Shown piece after piece: positions 20,478 through 30,196 of a stretch of 64,000 nucleotides of DNA; the first letter of the stretch is position 1, and the number at the start of each line of letters is the position of its first letter. Source of the stretch: Alphaproteobacteria bacterium (lineage in GTDB: Bacteria > Pseudomonadota > Alphaproteobacteria > JAUHZC01); assembly GCA_023898725.1 (NCBI GenBank), contig CP060236.1, forward strand, positions 124,001 to 188,000. Direction: 5' to 3'. Under the pieces are notes generated by a model, which saw only the letters and a program-made list of their open reading frames with translations, was not told the DNA's origin and did no database searches. The position numbers and the translations under genes are program-made.

Positions 20478-21578
20478 ATGGCATTAATGTGTGGAATTGT
20501 TGGCTTACCCAATGTTGGAAAATCAACACTTTTTAATGCACTGACCCAAACAGCCCAAGCTCAGGCGGCCAATTTTCCCTTCTGTACCATTGAACCAAAT
20601 GTAGGGCGTGTCGTTGTTCCAGATCCCCGCTTGGAAAAACTCGGTATCATTAATAAATCTCAATCAATTCTACCGACCTCACTAGAGTTCGTTGATATCG
20701 CCGGTCTTGTAAAGGGAGCAAGCCAGGGAGAGGGTTTAGGAAATAAGTTTCTTAGCCACATTCGGGAAGTAGATGCGATTATCCATGTTGTGCGATGCTT
20801 TGACAATGATGATATCACACATGTTTCTGGAAAAATTGATCCCTGTGACGACATTGCGGTCATTAATACAGAGTTAATGCTTGCCGATCTGGAGAGCGTT
20901 GAAAAGCGTATTCCTGCTCTTGAGAAAAAAATAAAAAGTGCCAAAGATCCTCAGATGGTGACGCAACTGGAATTACTCTACGCTGTTAAGGACCTCTTAA
21001 GTGCGGGAAACCCTGCCCGTCAATTACAGGTTTCTTCTGATCAACGCAAAGAGTTTTCTATGCTTCAGCTCATAACCGCAAAGCCAATCATGTACGTTTG
21101 TAATGTGCAGGAGGACGACGCTTCTACCGGTAATGCTTATGTTCAGCAGGTAGAGAAATTAGCAAAGACAGAAAACGCCCGTGTCGTCACAATTTCAGCA
21201 GCAATTGAAGCCGAAGTTTCACAGCTACCCCCCGAAGATCAAGGTGAGTTTTTGGATTCGCTGCATTTAACCGAAACAGGTTTGAGTCGTGTTATTCGGG
21301 AAGCATACGTTCTGCTGCGCTTAATTACCTACTTTACCTCTGGGCCCAAAGAAACCCGGGCATGGACAATAGCAGAGGGAACGCAGGCCCCTCAGGCTGC
21401 GGGTGTAATTCATAGTGATTTTGAACGGGGATTCATTTGTGCGGAGGTAACGGCTTATGATGACTACGTAGCCTGCGGAAACGAAGCAACAGCAAAAGCA
21501 CAAGGGAAACTTCGCCAAGAAGGAAAGACCTATAAAGTGTGCGATGGCGATGTTATTCTTTTCCGATTTAACGTATAA
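20478..21578 (+). CDS. ychF: Redox-regulated ATPase YchF (Obg family)
   Basis: Universally conserved P-loop protein of the Obg family that prefers ATP to GTP; associated with ribosomes and stress responses. 366 residues. P-loop GLPNVGKST at 10-18, NFPFCTIEPNVG switch region, DIAGLVKGASQGEGLGN, and the C-terminal TGS-like domain with FERGFICAEV and GKTYKVCDGDVILFRFNV. A strong AGGAGG lies six bases before the ATG, 9 bp after pth. Confidence 0.96.
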   Translation: MALMCGIVGLPNVGKSTLFNALTQTAQAQAANFPFCTIEPNVGRVVVPDPRLEKLGIINKSQSILPTSLEFVDIAGLVKGASQGEGLGNKFLSHIREVDAIIHVVRCFDNDDITHVSGKIDPCDDIAVINTELMLADLESVEKRIPALEKKIKSAKDPQMVTQLELLYAVKDLLSAGNPARQLQVSSDQRKEFSMLQLITAKPIMYVCNVQEDDASTGNAYVQQVEKLAKTENARVVTISAAIEAEVSQLPPEDQGEFLDSLHLTETGLSRVIREAYVLLRLITYFTSGPKETRAWTIAEGTQAPQAAGVIHSDFERGFICAEVTAYDDYVACGNEATAKAQGKLRQEGKTYKVCDGDVILFRFNV

Positions 21579-22174
21579 ACCCTCAGTTATAAAGAGGTGA
21601 CGTTGGGGTGATTCTTGACTTTGCGAGGATCATGTTTGTGATTCAAAGACAATAAGGTCTTGTTTTTCCAAACAAACACTTTTTTGCTGACACGTATAAT
21701 AGCTTTTCAGGGTTGTGAATTTTGGTAGATAGGAGTTCCTCGCCGCACGCCAAAACAGTCACGCCGGTCCTTCCACAAATATAAACGCAAGAGTGATTGT
21801 TGTTCTTTTGCGGATCCACAGGCAATTCGTCGCAAAATTTGCGTCATCAGACACTAGACACAGCAAGAAATATCCTCTCCAGATCAACCATTACGAAGGA
21901 TAGCTCTGAGGTGGGGAATTCCCAAATGAGCACTATTGTGTGAAAAATAGTGGCGTTTTTTAGGCAAAACTATTTAATTTATCACTAGATCGATTTTGCG
22001 AAAAAACCTAAAAATCAAGTTTCTGAAAATAGAGAGATATGAAAAAGAGAAAGAAAACGCAAACACAAACGAAAGGACAAACTTGCGTTCTTACCCCCTT
22101 CTTCTTTCTTACAGCGGAAATACCCCACATCTTGGGAGCAATTTTTCTGTTATCCATGAACTTGATTCTTGCAA
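21579..22174. other. ~600-bp intergenic stretch without a recognisable gene
   Basis: Between ychF (plus) and rpsI (minus). The only open frames are short (up to about 60-110 codons), lack ribosome sites and show no family resemblance. AT-rich towards 22000-22090. It may be the remains of a decayed gene; nothing can be assigned. Confidence 0.5.
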
Positions 22175-22214
22175 AACAAAAGAGCCCGCAAAAGTGATTG
22201 GGGCTCTTTTGTTT
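22175..22214 (-). terminator. Terminator of the rplM-rpsI operon
   Basis: Inverted repeat acaaaagagccc...gggctcttttgt flanked by A and T runs, 21 bases after the rpsI stop on the minus strand; read in that direction it ends in GGGCTCTTTTGTTTT. Confidence 0.85.
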
Positions 22215-22235
22215 GAGAAAGCGACAAGAAGAAAA

Positions 22236-22700
22236 TTAGCGTTTACAGAATTGTGTGCTGCGGCGGGCCTTGTGGCGACCATATTTTTTACGCTCAACAA
22301 CACGTGCATCACGCGTCAGACATCCATTTACCTTTAGGGCAGGTCGAAAGGCCAAATCGAAATCGTTCAGTGCGCGGCTAATGCCGTGACGTATCGCACC
22401 GGCTTGACCCGATAAACCACCACCTACGACAGTTGCCATAATATCAAAGCTTCCAACCCGATCGATATGAGAAAAAGGTTGGTTAACAACCATGCGAAGG
22501 GTGCTGCGGCCAAAATATGCCTCAAGTGGGCGGCCATTAACGGTTATTGACCCCTTACCGGCCTTTAGCCAGACACGAGCAATAGCATTTTTGCGTTTTC
22601 CTGTCGCATACACACGACCTAAAGCATCACGCTTAATTTTACGAGGAGTCTCAGCTGCCGCATCTTTTGCTTTGATAAGTGTTTGTTGGTTTTCTACCAT
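22236..22700 (-). CDS. rpsI: 30S ribosomal protein S9
   Basis: 154 residues: a ~25-residue N-terminal extension, then [48 protein letters not shown], and the basic tail [19 protein letters not shown], whose last residues reach the ribosomal P site. The usual end is RRSFQFSKR; the C in FCKR is a minor variation. Second gene after rplM, 18 bp spacing. Confidence 0.97.
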   Translation of the reverse strand: MVENQQTLIKAKDAAAETPRKIKRDALGRVYATGKRKNAIARVWLKAGKGSITVNGRPLEAYFGRSTLRMVVNQPFSHIDRVGSFDIMATVVGGGLSGQAGAIRHGISRALNDFDLAFRPALKVNGCLTRDARVVERKKYGRHKARRSTQFCKR

Positions 22701-22718
22701 AAGAATCTATCTCTGCTT

Positions 22719-23177
22719 TTATCGTTTATTTTTGGGGTTCATAGCCGCAAGGTCAATAACCTCAGGGTTTTGTGCTTCATGAGGATGGACATCACCTGCA
22801 TATATACGCAGATTACGCATTTGCTCACGACCAAGAGGGTTGCGCGTAATCATGCGCTCAACAGCTTTTTGGATAACACGCTCGGGAAAGCGACCATCAA
22901 GGCGCTCTGCTACCGTGCGGGTCTTTACACCACCTGGATGTCCAGTATGCCAGTGGAATAACCGATTTTCACGCTTATTCCCTGTAACATGGATTTTTTC
23001 TGCATTAATTACAATAATGTTATCACCACAGTCCATATGAGGCGTAAACTCAGGCTTGTGTTTGCCACGCAAACGAAGAGCAACAATACTGGCCAGGCGG
23101 CCTAGCACCAAGTCTTTTGCATCGATCAGGAGCCATTTTTTGTTAATTTCAGATGGCTTTAAAGTATACGTTTTCAT
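22719..23177 (-). CDS. rplM: 50S ribosomal protein L13
   Basis: 152 residues. [54 protein letters not shown]-equivalent ([11 protein letters not shown]), and [19 protein letters not shown] are all family signatures. First gene of the rplM-rpsI unit. Confidence 0.97.
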   Translation of the reverse strand: MKTYTLKPSEINKKWLLIDAKDLVLGRLASIVALRLRGKHKPEFTPHMDCGDNIIVINAEKIHVTGNKRENRLFHWHTGHPGGVKTRTVAERLDGRFPERVIQKAVERMITRNPLGREQMRNLRIYAGDVHPHEAQNPEVIDLAAMNPKNKR

Positions 23178-23298
23178 TCCGGCAATAGGTTTTCAATTCA
23201 GTTTGTTTTAACCACTTCCCATTCAATACGCAAGCAAAACCTTTGCGTGAATGTAAAAAAACATGTATCGAATCAATCAAACAGGTTATAATCAGGCC

Positions 23299-24396
23299 AT
23301 GAAGACATTTTTTCCCCCTTTGAAAACCCCCATCATCTTTGTTTTGTCTGCATTGATGGCACTTCTGGGGGGATGCTCAGAGCCACATCAGAACACCCTT
23401 CACTTATATAACTGGAGCCAGAGTTACCCGCCTGATTTGATCAAAAAATTCGAGCGTGAAACCGGAATCCGCGTTATTTATGACAATTTTGAAAATAATG
23501 ATACACTGGAAGCTAAGCTCCTTCTTGGAATTGCTGGATACGATATCGTGTTTCCTTCTGCCTGGCCCTATTTCTCTCGACAAGCGAAGGCCGGTATTTA
23601 CCAGAAGCTTGACACGGCAAAACTACCTTTCTTACAGGATCTGGACTCCCAAATTGTGCACCTCCTTACCGATGGAAAAAAGAATCTGACATATGGTATT
23701 CCCTATGTCTGGGGTGTTATCATATTCGCTTTTAACACAGAAAAAATGGCTGCATTCAAAGACCTTCCTTTGGACTCTTATGCAGCTGTCTATGAGCCAA
23801 AAAACATTAAGCGGTTGGCGACTTGCGGGGTATCATTTCCTGATGAAGCCCTTGATATTTTTCCACAAATCATGCGGTATCTCAAAACAAAGGACATCGA
23901 CAAAGCTTTTGAACGTTTTGTACAACTTCGTCCTTATATCCGAAAATTTGAACTCTTGCAAAGCTTACAAGATCTTGCGTCTGGCTCTCTCTGTTTCTCG
24001 CAAACAACACTCAGTGGGACGCACAAAATGCGGCGTGACATGATCACGGCTGGATCACCTATAAATATCGACCTGCGGTATCCCAAGGAGGGTATTCCGA
24101 TATGGATGGATGTGCTGGCCATTCCCAAAAATGCACCGCATGTGGATAATGCCTATCGGTTTATTAACTTTATTTATCGTCCTGAAAATATGGCCCATAT
24201 TTCCAACTATCTTTACGAGTTTAACGCCCGCAAGGGCTCTGAGAAATACTTCAATGCTGATATGGAAAACCTGCAAAAAGAAATTTCTACCCATAAGAAA
24301 AATTTGGTAAAGATTACCATTTCTGATCGTGATCATGTTCGCGCACTCAGCCAAGCGATGGAGCGCATTATCTTCACACCTACCGCCAGCGATTAA
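23299..24396 (+). CDS. PotD/PotF-like spermidine/putrescine-binding lipoprotein
   Basis: Solute-binding protein of the polyamine ABC type, about 365 residues. The signal ends in a lipobox LLGGC, so it is probably a lipoprotein. The mature start (LHLYNWSQSYPPDLIKKFE, ETGIRVIYDNFENNDTLEAKL) and GYDIVFPSAW, YGIPYVWGV and PENMAHISNY match PotD. The frame opens 12 codons earlier at 23263, but the ATG at 23299 gives a proper signal peptide and follows ATCAGG. No PotA/B/C permease genes lie nearby; the transporter must be encoded elsewhere or the protein is an orphan. Confidence 0.85.
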   Translation: MKTFFPPLKTPIIFVLSALMALLGGCSEPHQNTLHLYNWSQSYPPDLIKKFERETGIRVIYDNFENNDTLEAKLLLGIAGYDIVFPSAWPYFSRQAKAGIYQKLDTAKLPFLQDLDSQIVHLLTDGKKNLTYGIPYVWGVIIFAFNTEKMAAFKDLPLDSYAAVYEPKNIKRLATCGVSFPDEALDIFPQIMRYLKTKDIDKAFERFVQLRPYIRKFELLQSLQDLASGSLCFSQTTLSGTHKMRRDMITAGSPINIDLRYPKEGIPIWMDVLAIPKNAPHVDNAYRFINFIYRPENMAHISNYLYEFNARKGSEKYFNADMENLQKEISTHKKNLVKITISDRDHVRALSQAMERIIFTPTASD

Positions 24397-24427
24397 TAGG
24401 AAGGGCAACCACCAACACCTATTTTTG

Positions 24428-25963
24428 CTAGTCTTTTTTCTCTTCACCATCAACCGTAAGTGTTATGAAAGGCAACTCATTTCCTTGACGGTTAAGAGCG
24501 ACTAATACTGCCGATTCCTTGCGATCATGAATAGACTTCAATACAGCCGTCAGGCCCTTCAAATCAGTTACACGCTTCATATTCACGCTTTCTAGTACGT
24601 CCCCTGCACGAATGCCCTTTTCGTAGGCCTCACTGTCAACGGAGACGCGCACAACCAGAACCCCCTTCATTGTGGGGGCAATACTAAAAATCTTGCGATT
24701 TTCTTTTGAAATATCAGAAAATGTAAGACCTAAATCCTCATGTTTCCCCGCAGAATCTTTTGAGGGTTTCTCTGCCTCAGATTCCGTAGCCAGTCGGCCT
24801 TCTTTCTCAGCCTTTTCGTACTCCCCTAATTTGAGCTTCATGGCAATTTCCTTACCATCACGCAAAACCTTGAGGGTTACATTTGAACCAATCTTCATAT
24901 TTCCAATGATACGGGGAACTTCCCGTGAATCACGAACGGGTTTATCATTAACCTGCAAGATAATATCACCGCGCTTAACGCCCGCTTTGTCCGCTGGGCC
25001 ATCGGTTGTCACATTGCCGACTAGGGCTCCTGAGGCATCCTTTAGCTTCATAGCCTTGACGATGTCATCAGAGACGGCTTGAATCCCAATCCCAATCCAT
25101 CCACGGCTCGTGCGACCATACTTACGCAACTGCGCGATAGTCTCTTGTGCCACGCGCGCAGGAATAGCAAAACTTACACCATCGCCAACCCCGGGGATAA
25201 TCCGCCCAACAACAATGCCAAGTACCTTACCCTGTATATCACACAAAGCACCACCCGAATTGCCAACGTTGACAGCCGCATCTGTTTGAATGAATCCATC
25301 CACGAAATCAGCATGGGGGATACTGCGTCCCTTGTGAGAGATCACACCAACAGTTACTGTATTACCAAGACCAAAAGGATTCCCAATAGCAATGACCCAA
25401 TCACCCACACTTGCGGCTTCAGAATCAGCCCATTCCAGGGGTTTCATTGGTTTTTTCGTTTTAATTTTAATCAAGGCAATATCTGTGCGAGGATCACGCC
25501 CAACAATCTCAGCTTTTATTTCTGTGGCATTTTCTTGCTCATCTTTCAGCAAGACTTTCACATCCTTCACCGACTCCACCAAGTGGTCGTTGGTCACAAT
25601 GTAGGCTTCTTGCTTCGTGGCATCATACTCAATCACAAAACCTGAACCGAGTGCGCCCGCTTCACGGGTGCGCCGAGGAACCTGACGTCCTTGACGCCGT
25701 AAAATATCTTCTGCAAACCCAGGGGGGAGCTTGCGTGCGAACTCTTCGAGAATTTGCGTAGGAACCCCATCCAAATCTTTATTTGCCTCAGGCTTCATGG
25801 TGACAGACAGGCTGACCACAGAGGGCAAAATGGGTGCAATAATTTTTGAGAACCCACGGGATGGAACTTTGGCTATGACCTCAGAGTGCGCCATCAAAAA
25901 AGCGACGATAGTCACTCGTACTGTTGTCCTGATTCCACGCAGAATTTTCTTGCTCACACACAT
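24428..25963 (-). CDS. degP: DegP/HtrA-type periplasmic serine protease
   Basis: Envelope quality-control protease/chaperone. 511 residues with an N-terminal signal segment. Protease domain: catalytic His in VTNDHLVE, Asp in RDPRTDIALIKI, Ser in VNVGNSGGAL. Two PDZ domains follow (SRGWIGIGIQAV...GADKAGVKRGD-like: DGPADKAGVKRGDIILQVN; and YEKGIRAGDVLESVNMKRV). The usual TNNHVV is TNDHLV and NPGNSGG is NVGNSGG here; the triad itself is intact. Last gene of hflK-hflC-degP, the usual alphaproteobacterial order; 6 bp from hflC. Confidence 0.94.
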   Translation of the reverse strand: MCVSKKILRGIRTTVRVTIVAFLMAHSEVIAKVPSRGFSKIIAPILPSVVSLSVTMKPEANKDLDGVPTQILEEFARKLPPGFAEDILRRQGRQVPRRTREAGALGSGFVIEYDATKQEAYIVTNDHLVESVKDVKVLLKDEQENATEIKAEIVGRDPRTDIALIKIKTKKPMKPLEWADSEAASVGDWVIAIGNPFGLGNTVTVGVISHKGRSIPHADFVDGFIQTDAAVNVGNSGGALCDIQGKVLGIVVGRIIPGVGDGVSFAIPARVAQETIAQLRKYGRTSRGWIGIGIQAVSDDIVKAMKLKDASGALVGNVTTDGPADKAGVKRGDIILQVNDKPVRDSREVPRIIGNMKIGSNVTLKVLRDGKEIAMKLKLGEYEKAEKEGRLATESEAEKPSKDSAGKHEDLGLTFSDISKENRKIFSIAPTMKGVLVVRVSVDSEAYEKGIRAGDVLESVNMKRVTDLKGLTAVLKSIHDRKESAVLVALNRQGNELPFITLTVDGEEKKD

Positions 25964-25969
25964 TCTTAG

Positions 25970-26845
25970 TTACCTTTCACTGCCGTTAAACTGTTTAAAA
26001 AATGGATGATTCGGAGACATCACCATGGTTGTATTCTCACCAGATAATGCCTTTTCATACGCACTCATTGATCGATAAAAATCAAAAAACTGAGGATCTT
26101 CTTTGAAGGCAGTAGCATATATCGCTGACGCTTTAGCAAGACCTTCCCCGTTAAAGATATCCGCTTTTTTACGGGCCTCAGCCAAAATGATCACACGATC
26201 ACGCTCAGCCTGGGCTTTAATAAACTGGGCCTTTTCACCGCCTTCCGCACGGATACGCTTGGCAATTCGAATGCGGTCACTCTCCATGCGACGATACACA
26301 GCATTGCTATTTTCTTTCGGAAGGTCAGCTTTCACGATGCGCACATCATGCACAACAACACCTAACTCCTGAAGGGATTTGCGCACACTATCGTGAATTT
26401 GATTCATTACTTGTGTTCGCTGTGTGGACAAAAGTGCGCCCAGTGGGTATTGCCCCAAAACAATGCGCATGCTTGACTCCACAACAGCCGACAGGCGCTG
26501 TTCAATTGCTTGGCGATCATCTGAGCCAATTGTTTTATAAAATAAACGGACATTATCGATAAGATAACGTGCATATAAGTCAACAACTATGCGTTTTTGG
26601 TCACCGGCTGTTACCTCAAGGGTTGGCATAGCATAATTCTGTAACCGCCGATCATAATAAACAACATCTTGTATAAATGGGAGCTTAAACTTAAGACCAG
26701 GTTCATTGTAGATATGCTTGAGTTCACCAAATTGAAAAACGATAGCCTTACGAGTTTCATGCACGGTAAAGACACTCTGCGATACACAGATAATCAGGAG
26801 AAATACGGCGATAGCCACGCTAATGAGACGTTGATTCTGCATGCG
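25970..26845 (-). CDS. hflC: HflC, FtsH-modulating SPFH protein
   Basis: Membrane-anchored SPFH/band-7 protein that forms a cage with HflK around FtsH. About 291 residues: N-terminal membrane helix (VAIAVFLLIICVSQSVFTV), band-7 core with GLKFKLPFIQDVVYYDRRLQ, DLYARYLIDN, and a long charged helix RIRAEGGEKAQFIKAQAERD. The ATG at 26845 with AAAAGGAA upstream was chosen; the open frame reaches 26875. Overlaps the 3' end of hflK by 26 bp. Confidence 0.94.
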   Translation of the reverse strand, partial: RMQNQRLISVAIAVFLLIICVSQSVFTVHETRKAIVFQFGELKHIYNEPGLKFKLPFIQDVVYYDRRLQNYAMPTLEVTAGDQKRIVVDLYARYLIDNVRLFYKTIGSDDRQAIEQRLSAVVESSMRIVLGQYPLGALLSTQRTQVMNQIHDSVRKSLQELGVVVHDVRIVKADLPKENSNAVYRRMESDRIRIAKRIRAEGGEKAQFIKAQAERDRVIILAEARKKADIFNGEGLAKASAIYATAFKEDPQFFDFYRSMSAYEKALSGENTTMVMSPNHPFFKQFNGSER

Positions 26846-27938
26846 AAGATTCCTTTTGTGAGTTATGGGGCGCAAGTCCAGGAAGGGGCAAGTACGGCAT
26901 CACACCTTTTGAGCGGTCATCAATAAGGATTTTATTCATGTGCGCAAAGACGCTCTCCATTTTTTCAAGATACATACGGCGCTTTGTAAGTGCAGGGGCT
27001 AACTTGTATTCCTTCACAAGGGAAAGAAACCTCTTTGCCTCACCCTCAGATTGTGCAATCAAACGGTCACGCTCCGCCTGGGCTGTTTGAATGATACGCT
27101 CTGCTTCTCCGCGCGCCGTCGGCAAAATAGAGTCACGATAGCCTGTGGCCTCATTAATTACGCGCTCCTGATCGGCACGGGCACTTTGCACATCCCGAAA
27201 AGCATCAATAACCGGAGCAGGTGCATCAACTTTTTGCAGATCAACCTTAGAAATTTGAACCCCGATTTGATACTCATCAACAATCGCCTGGAGAAGTTTT
27301 TGAACCCGTAGAACAATTTCGCTTTTACCTTTTGTCAGGGCAAGCTCCATAGACGTTTGAGCAATGACCTCGCGCACAGCACTCTCTGCTGCAATACGCA
27401 CAGTGAGTTCAGGATCAGCGGCACGGAACAAAAATTTCTTCAGATCTGTAATGTACCAAAAAATGGTCATATTCACGTCAAGAATGTTTTCATCGCCCGT
27501 CAACATGAAGACCTGCGACTCATTACGCGATCCAAAAATATTAGCAACTCCGATATTAATGCGATTCACTTCTGTGATCTTTTTAATAGCGATCCGTTCA
27601 ATAGGTGCCGGAAAATGCCACCCCAACCCCGTACGTGAAATTGTTTGAGACCACCGCCCAAACCGCAGAATAACCCCCTGCTCACCCTCTTGGATGCGGT
27701 AAATACCGCTAAAAGCCCAGAACCCCAAGAACACAACGATCAAAAGCATGATCGTCTGAGGATTGAGTGAAAAATTGGGCATATTGGACAACGAAGGGAA
27801 ACCGGATCCACCACCACCAGACTTTTTGCGGCGAGATAGTGGAGTAGGATTCACTTGAGGAGGATTTTTATCTGAACCATCTGAGCCCCCCCATGGGTCA
27901 TAGGAGAGAATTTGTTTGAATCTCATTCTTGCAATCAT
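26820..27938 (-). CDS. hflK: HflK, FtsH-modulating SPFH protein
   Basis: 372 residues. Cytoplasmic N-terminal segment rich in G, S and P (PWGGSDGSDKNPP; KKSGGGGSG), a membrane helix (TIMLLIVVFLGFWAFSGIY), band-7 core (EGEQGVILRFGRW, GLGWHFPAPIE), then a long helical region (DVQSARADQERVINEATGY). First gene of hflK-hflC-degP. The ATG at 27938 lacks a clear ribosome site; the ATG four codons in is possible. Confidence 0.94.
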   Translation of the reverse strand: MIARMRFKQILSYDPWGGSDGSDKNPPQVNPTPLSRRKKSGGGGSGFPSLSNMPNFSLNPQTIMLLIVVFLGFWAFSGIYRIQEGEQGVILRFGRWSQTISRTGLGWHFPAPIERIAIKKITEVNRINIGVANIFGSRNESQVFMLTGDENILDVNMTIFWYITDLKKFLFRAADPELTVRIAAESAVREVIAQTSMELALTKGKSEIVLRVQKLLQAIVDEYQIGVQISKVDLQKVDAPAPVIDAFRDVQSARADQERVINEATGYRDSILPTARGEAERIIQTAQAERDRLIAQSEGEAKRFLSLVKEYKLAPALTKRRMYLEKMESVFAHMNKILIDDRSKGVMPYLPLPGLAPHNSQKESSHAESTSH

Positions 27939-28000
27939 GCTAAACTTATTATCTTATAGGATTAATTTAACAAAAAGGCAATCAATCCTGTTATCTATTT

Positions 28001-29071
28001 ATGCACACCCTTGAAAATATCTACGCCCAGCTTGCCACCATTTTGGCCGATATTGTAATTCCACATACATCACTAACCCTTTTGGATGCCCGTGTGGTTG
28101 ATGCCATTTCGCATCGGAAAAATCGCATTACAATTCTGTGGATTCCCCAAACCAATATGTCCAGGGCTTTTGTTACAGAGGCATCAAACCGCATCCAACA
28201 GGAACTACGAAAAGACTTTGCCACCTACTCCATTCGTGTCCATACGCACTATGTTTCTGATGTATCGGGCCTGCAAGAGACCACAAAACATCAGGCACTG
28301 GCACGATCCCCGTATGATGAGGCACAGCACCAATCCAAAAGGCCTCCTTCTCTCCTGAAAACCATGGTTATTGCCGTAGGGGCTGGCAAAGGAGGCGTGG
28401 GTAAGTCTACGCTTTCTTTTTTTCTTGGAAAAGCCCTCCAACAGGCAGATAAAAATCTGACAATCGGCATCCTCGATGCGGATATTTATGGTCCCTCCCT
28501 TCCTACACTCATCCACAAAGACGGCGGGCAGAAACCCCATACCCAAAGATTAGAAACAATGAATCATAAAGGACTCGTGTGTGCTTCTTTCGGCTATGCA
28601 ATTTCTTCCGATAGCGCGGCTGTCTGGCGAGGGCCCATGGTTCATAAAGCCTTACAACAACTCGTGCATGGCGTTTCCTGGAAACCCCTCGATATTTTGA
28701 TTGTTGACCTCCCCCCAGGAACCGGCGATGTTCCTATTAGTATGCATAAAATTCTGGGAATTGATGCAGCAATCCTCGTAACGACGCCGCATGTTCTCTC
28801 TCAGGCCGATACTTTGCGAGCAACGCACATGTTCTCAAAACTCCACATACCAATAGGGGCCATAGTCTCAAACATGGCAACCATAACATGCCCCACATGC
28901 GCTCATACAATGCCACTTTTTCAATCCGAACAGCCACCACCTACTTTCCCAAAAACACAGCGACAAGTGAACATCCCTTTTACGCCTTCTATCAAACCAG
29001 CACACCTTCAAACACTTGCTGACATTGCTTATGCTTTGTTTCTGCGCAGGCCGAAGGAACCCTTGTCATAG
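28001..29071 (+). CDS. mrp: Mrp/ApbC-type Fe-S cluster carrier ATPase
   Basis: P-loop NTPase that carries [4Fe-4S] clusters to apo-proteins. 356 residues: an N-terminal MIP18-like domain (about 1-85), a linker, deviant Walker A GKGGVGKS at 129-136, LDADIYGPSLP, VDLPPGTGD and a C-terminal cluster-binding pair C297/C300 (CPTC). Divergent from hflK with a 62-bp gap. Confidence 0.93.
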   Translation: MHTLENIYAQLATILADIVIPHTSLTLLDARVVDAISHRKNRITILWIPQTNMSRAFVTEASNRIQQELRKDFATYSIRVHTHYVSDVSGLQETTKHQALARSPYDEAQHQSKRPPSLLKTMVIAVGAGKGGVGKSTLSFFLGKALQQADKNLTIGILDADIYGPSLPTLIHKDGGQKPHTQRLETMNHKGLVCASFGYAISSDSAAVWRGPMVHKALQQLVHGVSWKPLDILIVDLPPGTGDVPISMHKILGIDAAILVTTPHVLSQADTLRATHMFSKLHIPIGAIVSNMATITCPTCAHTMPLFQSEQPPPTFPKTQRQVNIPFTPSIKPAHLQTLADIAYALFLRRPKEPLS

Positions 29072-29090
29072 ATCCTGAAAACATTACAGC

Positions 29091-29606
29091 CTAGGATAAC
29101 TCTTTTGTTTTGAGGTTTTTGGGATTTTTCTTTTTCTTTTCCTGAAACTTTCTTCGGACTTGGCGCGTACGGATGGCCCTGCATGCGGCTTCATGGTCCT
29201 GCGTGCAGGCTTTCTCAAAATACTGTTGAGACAAGGCACGGTCTGCACCAGTGAAGTCTTTTTTATTATAGAGAATTCCTAGCAAATATGCTGCTTCTGC
29301 GGATCCGCGCGCAACACCTTGTTTGAGTACTTCTTGTGCTCCAGAATAGTCTTTTTTATACACAACTCCATAGAGTTTCATTCCACCAGAGATCTCAAGA
29401 GCCCGTATATCCTCTTGAGTGCTTTGCAAATCAAGATACTGGCGTATGTTTTCCATAATAACACTGCGCCCACTTCGGCGTTTGGATGGATTCGTTTTTT
29501 TGCCTTGATGGGTTGCTGCTTCTGGATTTTTGTTTGCGATCTGAGATCCACCCCCATCACACGATGTTGTAAGCATAACCAATAGAATAGTGAAGAAGGT
29601 TCTCAT
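29091..29606 (-). CDS. Sel1-repeat lipoprotein
   Basis: 171 residues. The signal ends in a lipobox-like LTTSC. After a lysine-rich linker come about two Sel1-type helical repeats (KKDYSGAQEVLKQGVARGSAEAAYLLGILYNKK and FTGADRALSQQYFEKACTQ, listed in parts), then a very basic C terminus. Sel1 repeats mediate protein-protein contacts; no partner or specific function is evident. Convergent with mrp. Confidence 0.75.
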   Translation of the reverse strand: MRTFFTILLVMLTTSCDGGGSQIANKNPEAATHQGKKTNPSKRRSGRSVIMENIRQYLDLQSTQEDIRALEISGGMKLYGVVYKKDYSGAQEVLKQGVARGSAEAAYLLGILYNKKDFTGADRALSQQYFEKACTQDHEAACRAIRTRQVRRKFQEKKKKNPKNLKTKELS

Positions 29607-29753
29607 ATTTTTCTTTCATTAATTTTTTTCTATCATACGACGGCACCTCCTCTGCACAAGAGTTAATCCTTGCTCGATTTGGCAACTATTACGATTGGGT
29701 ATTGGTTTCGACGCCACTATCGGGCATAGTAATTATAGAGGGAGGGTTTTTTT

Positions 29754-30143
29754 ATGGGCTGTGTGAATTGCATGAATGGAAAACTCATGTGCAGTTTTGG
29801 CACTGCACCTGGGACCCTATCTGTGCTGCCCATGAATATGGTAATGGTAAATAATTATCCTGCTGCCAATATTATGGATCATAAACCCCTCATGAATGTT
29901 TTGCCCTTCGGTATGTGTACGAGCTTGGCAAATCCTGCTGTGGCCGCTGCTACAGCAGCTGCGCTGGGTGTTTTAACACCGCAGCCTTGTATTCCCGCGG
30001 TGTCAGCTCCCTGGATTCCCGCTGCACCGATGATTATGATTAAGGGAGCACCAATTGCGAATCAAATGGGGAAAATGATGTGCAACTGGGCAGGCGTGAT
30101 AAATCCAGTCTATGCGGGACAGGCTATAGTTATTGCAAAATAA
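29754..30143 (+). CDS. DUF4280 (PAAR-like) protein
   Basis: 129 residues covering the DUF4280 family from end to end: CVNCMNGKLMCSFGTAPG, NIMDHKPLMNVLPFGMC, SLANPAVAAATAAALG, VLTPQPCIPAVSAPW, MIMIKGAPIANQMGKMMCNW. DUF4280 proteins are PAAR-like spike caps found with type VI secretion or extracellular contractile injection systems and with polymorphic toxins. A strong GGGAGGG precedes the ATG. No sheath, tube or VgrG gene is in the window, so it stands alone; it could cap a system encoded elsewhere. It lies 10 kb from the toxin island. Confidence 0.85.
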   Translation: MGCVNCMNGKLMCSFGTAPGTLSVLPMNMVMVNNYPAANIMDHKPLMNVLPFGMCTSLANPAVAAATAAALGVLTPQPCIPAVSAPWIPAAPMIMIKGAPIANQMGKMMCNWAGVINPVYAGQAIVIAK

Positions 30144-30196
30144 TCTCTTCCTGCGTAAAAGTGAGCAGTAGTTATCAAAGAAATCACTGAAAAAAT

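Noticed and set aside
25079..25645. 188-codon plus-strand frame inside degP
   Set aside because: Antisense to an intact protease gene with all catalytic residues; no ribosome site.
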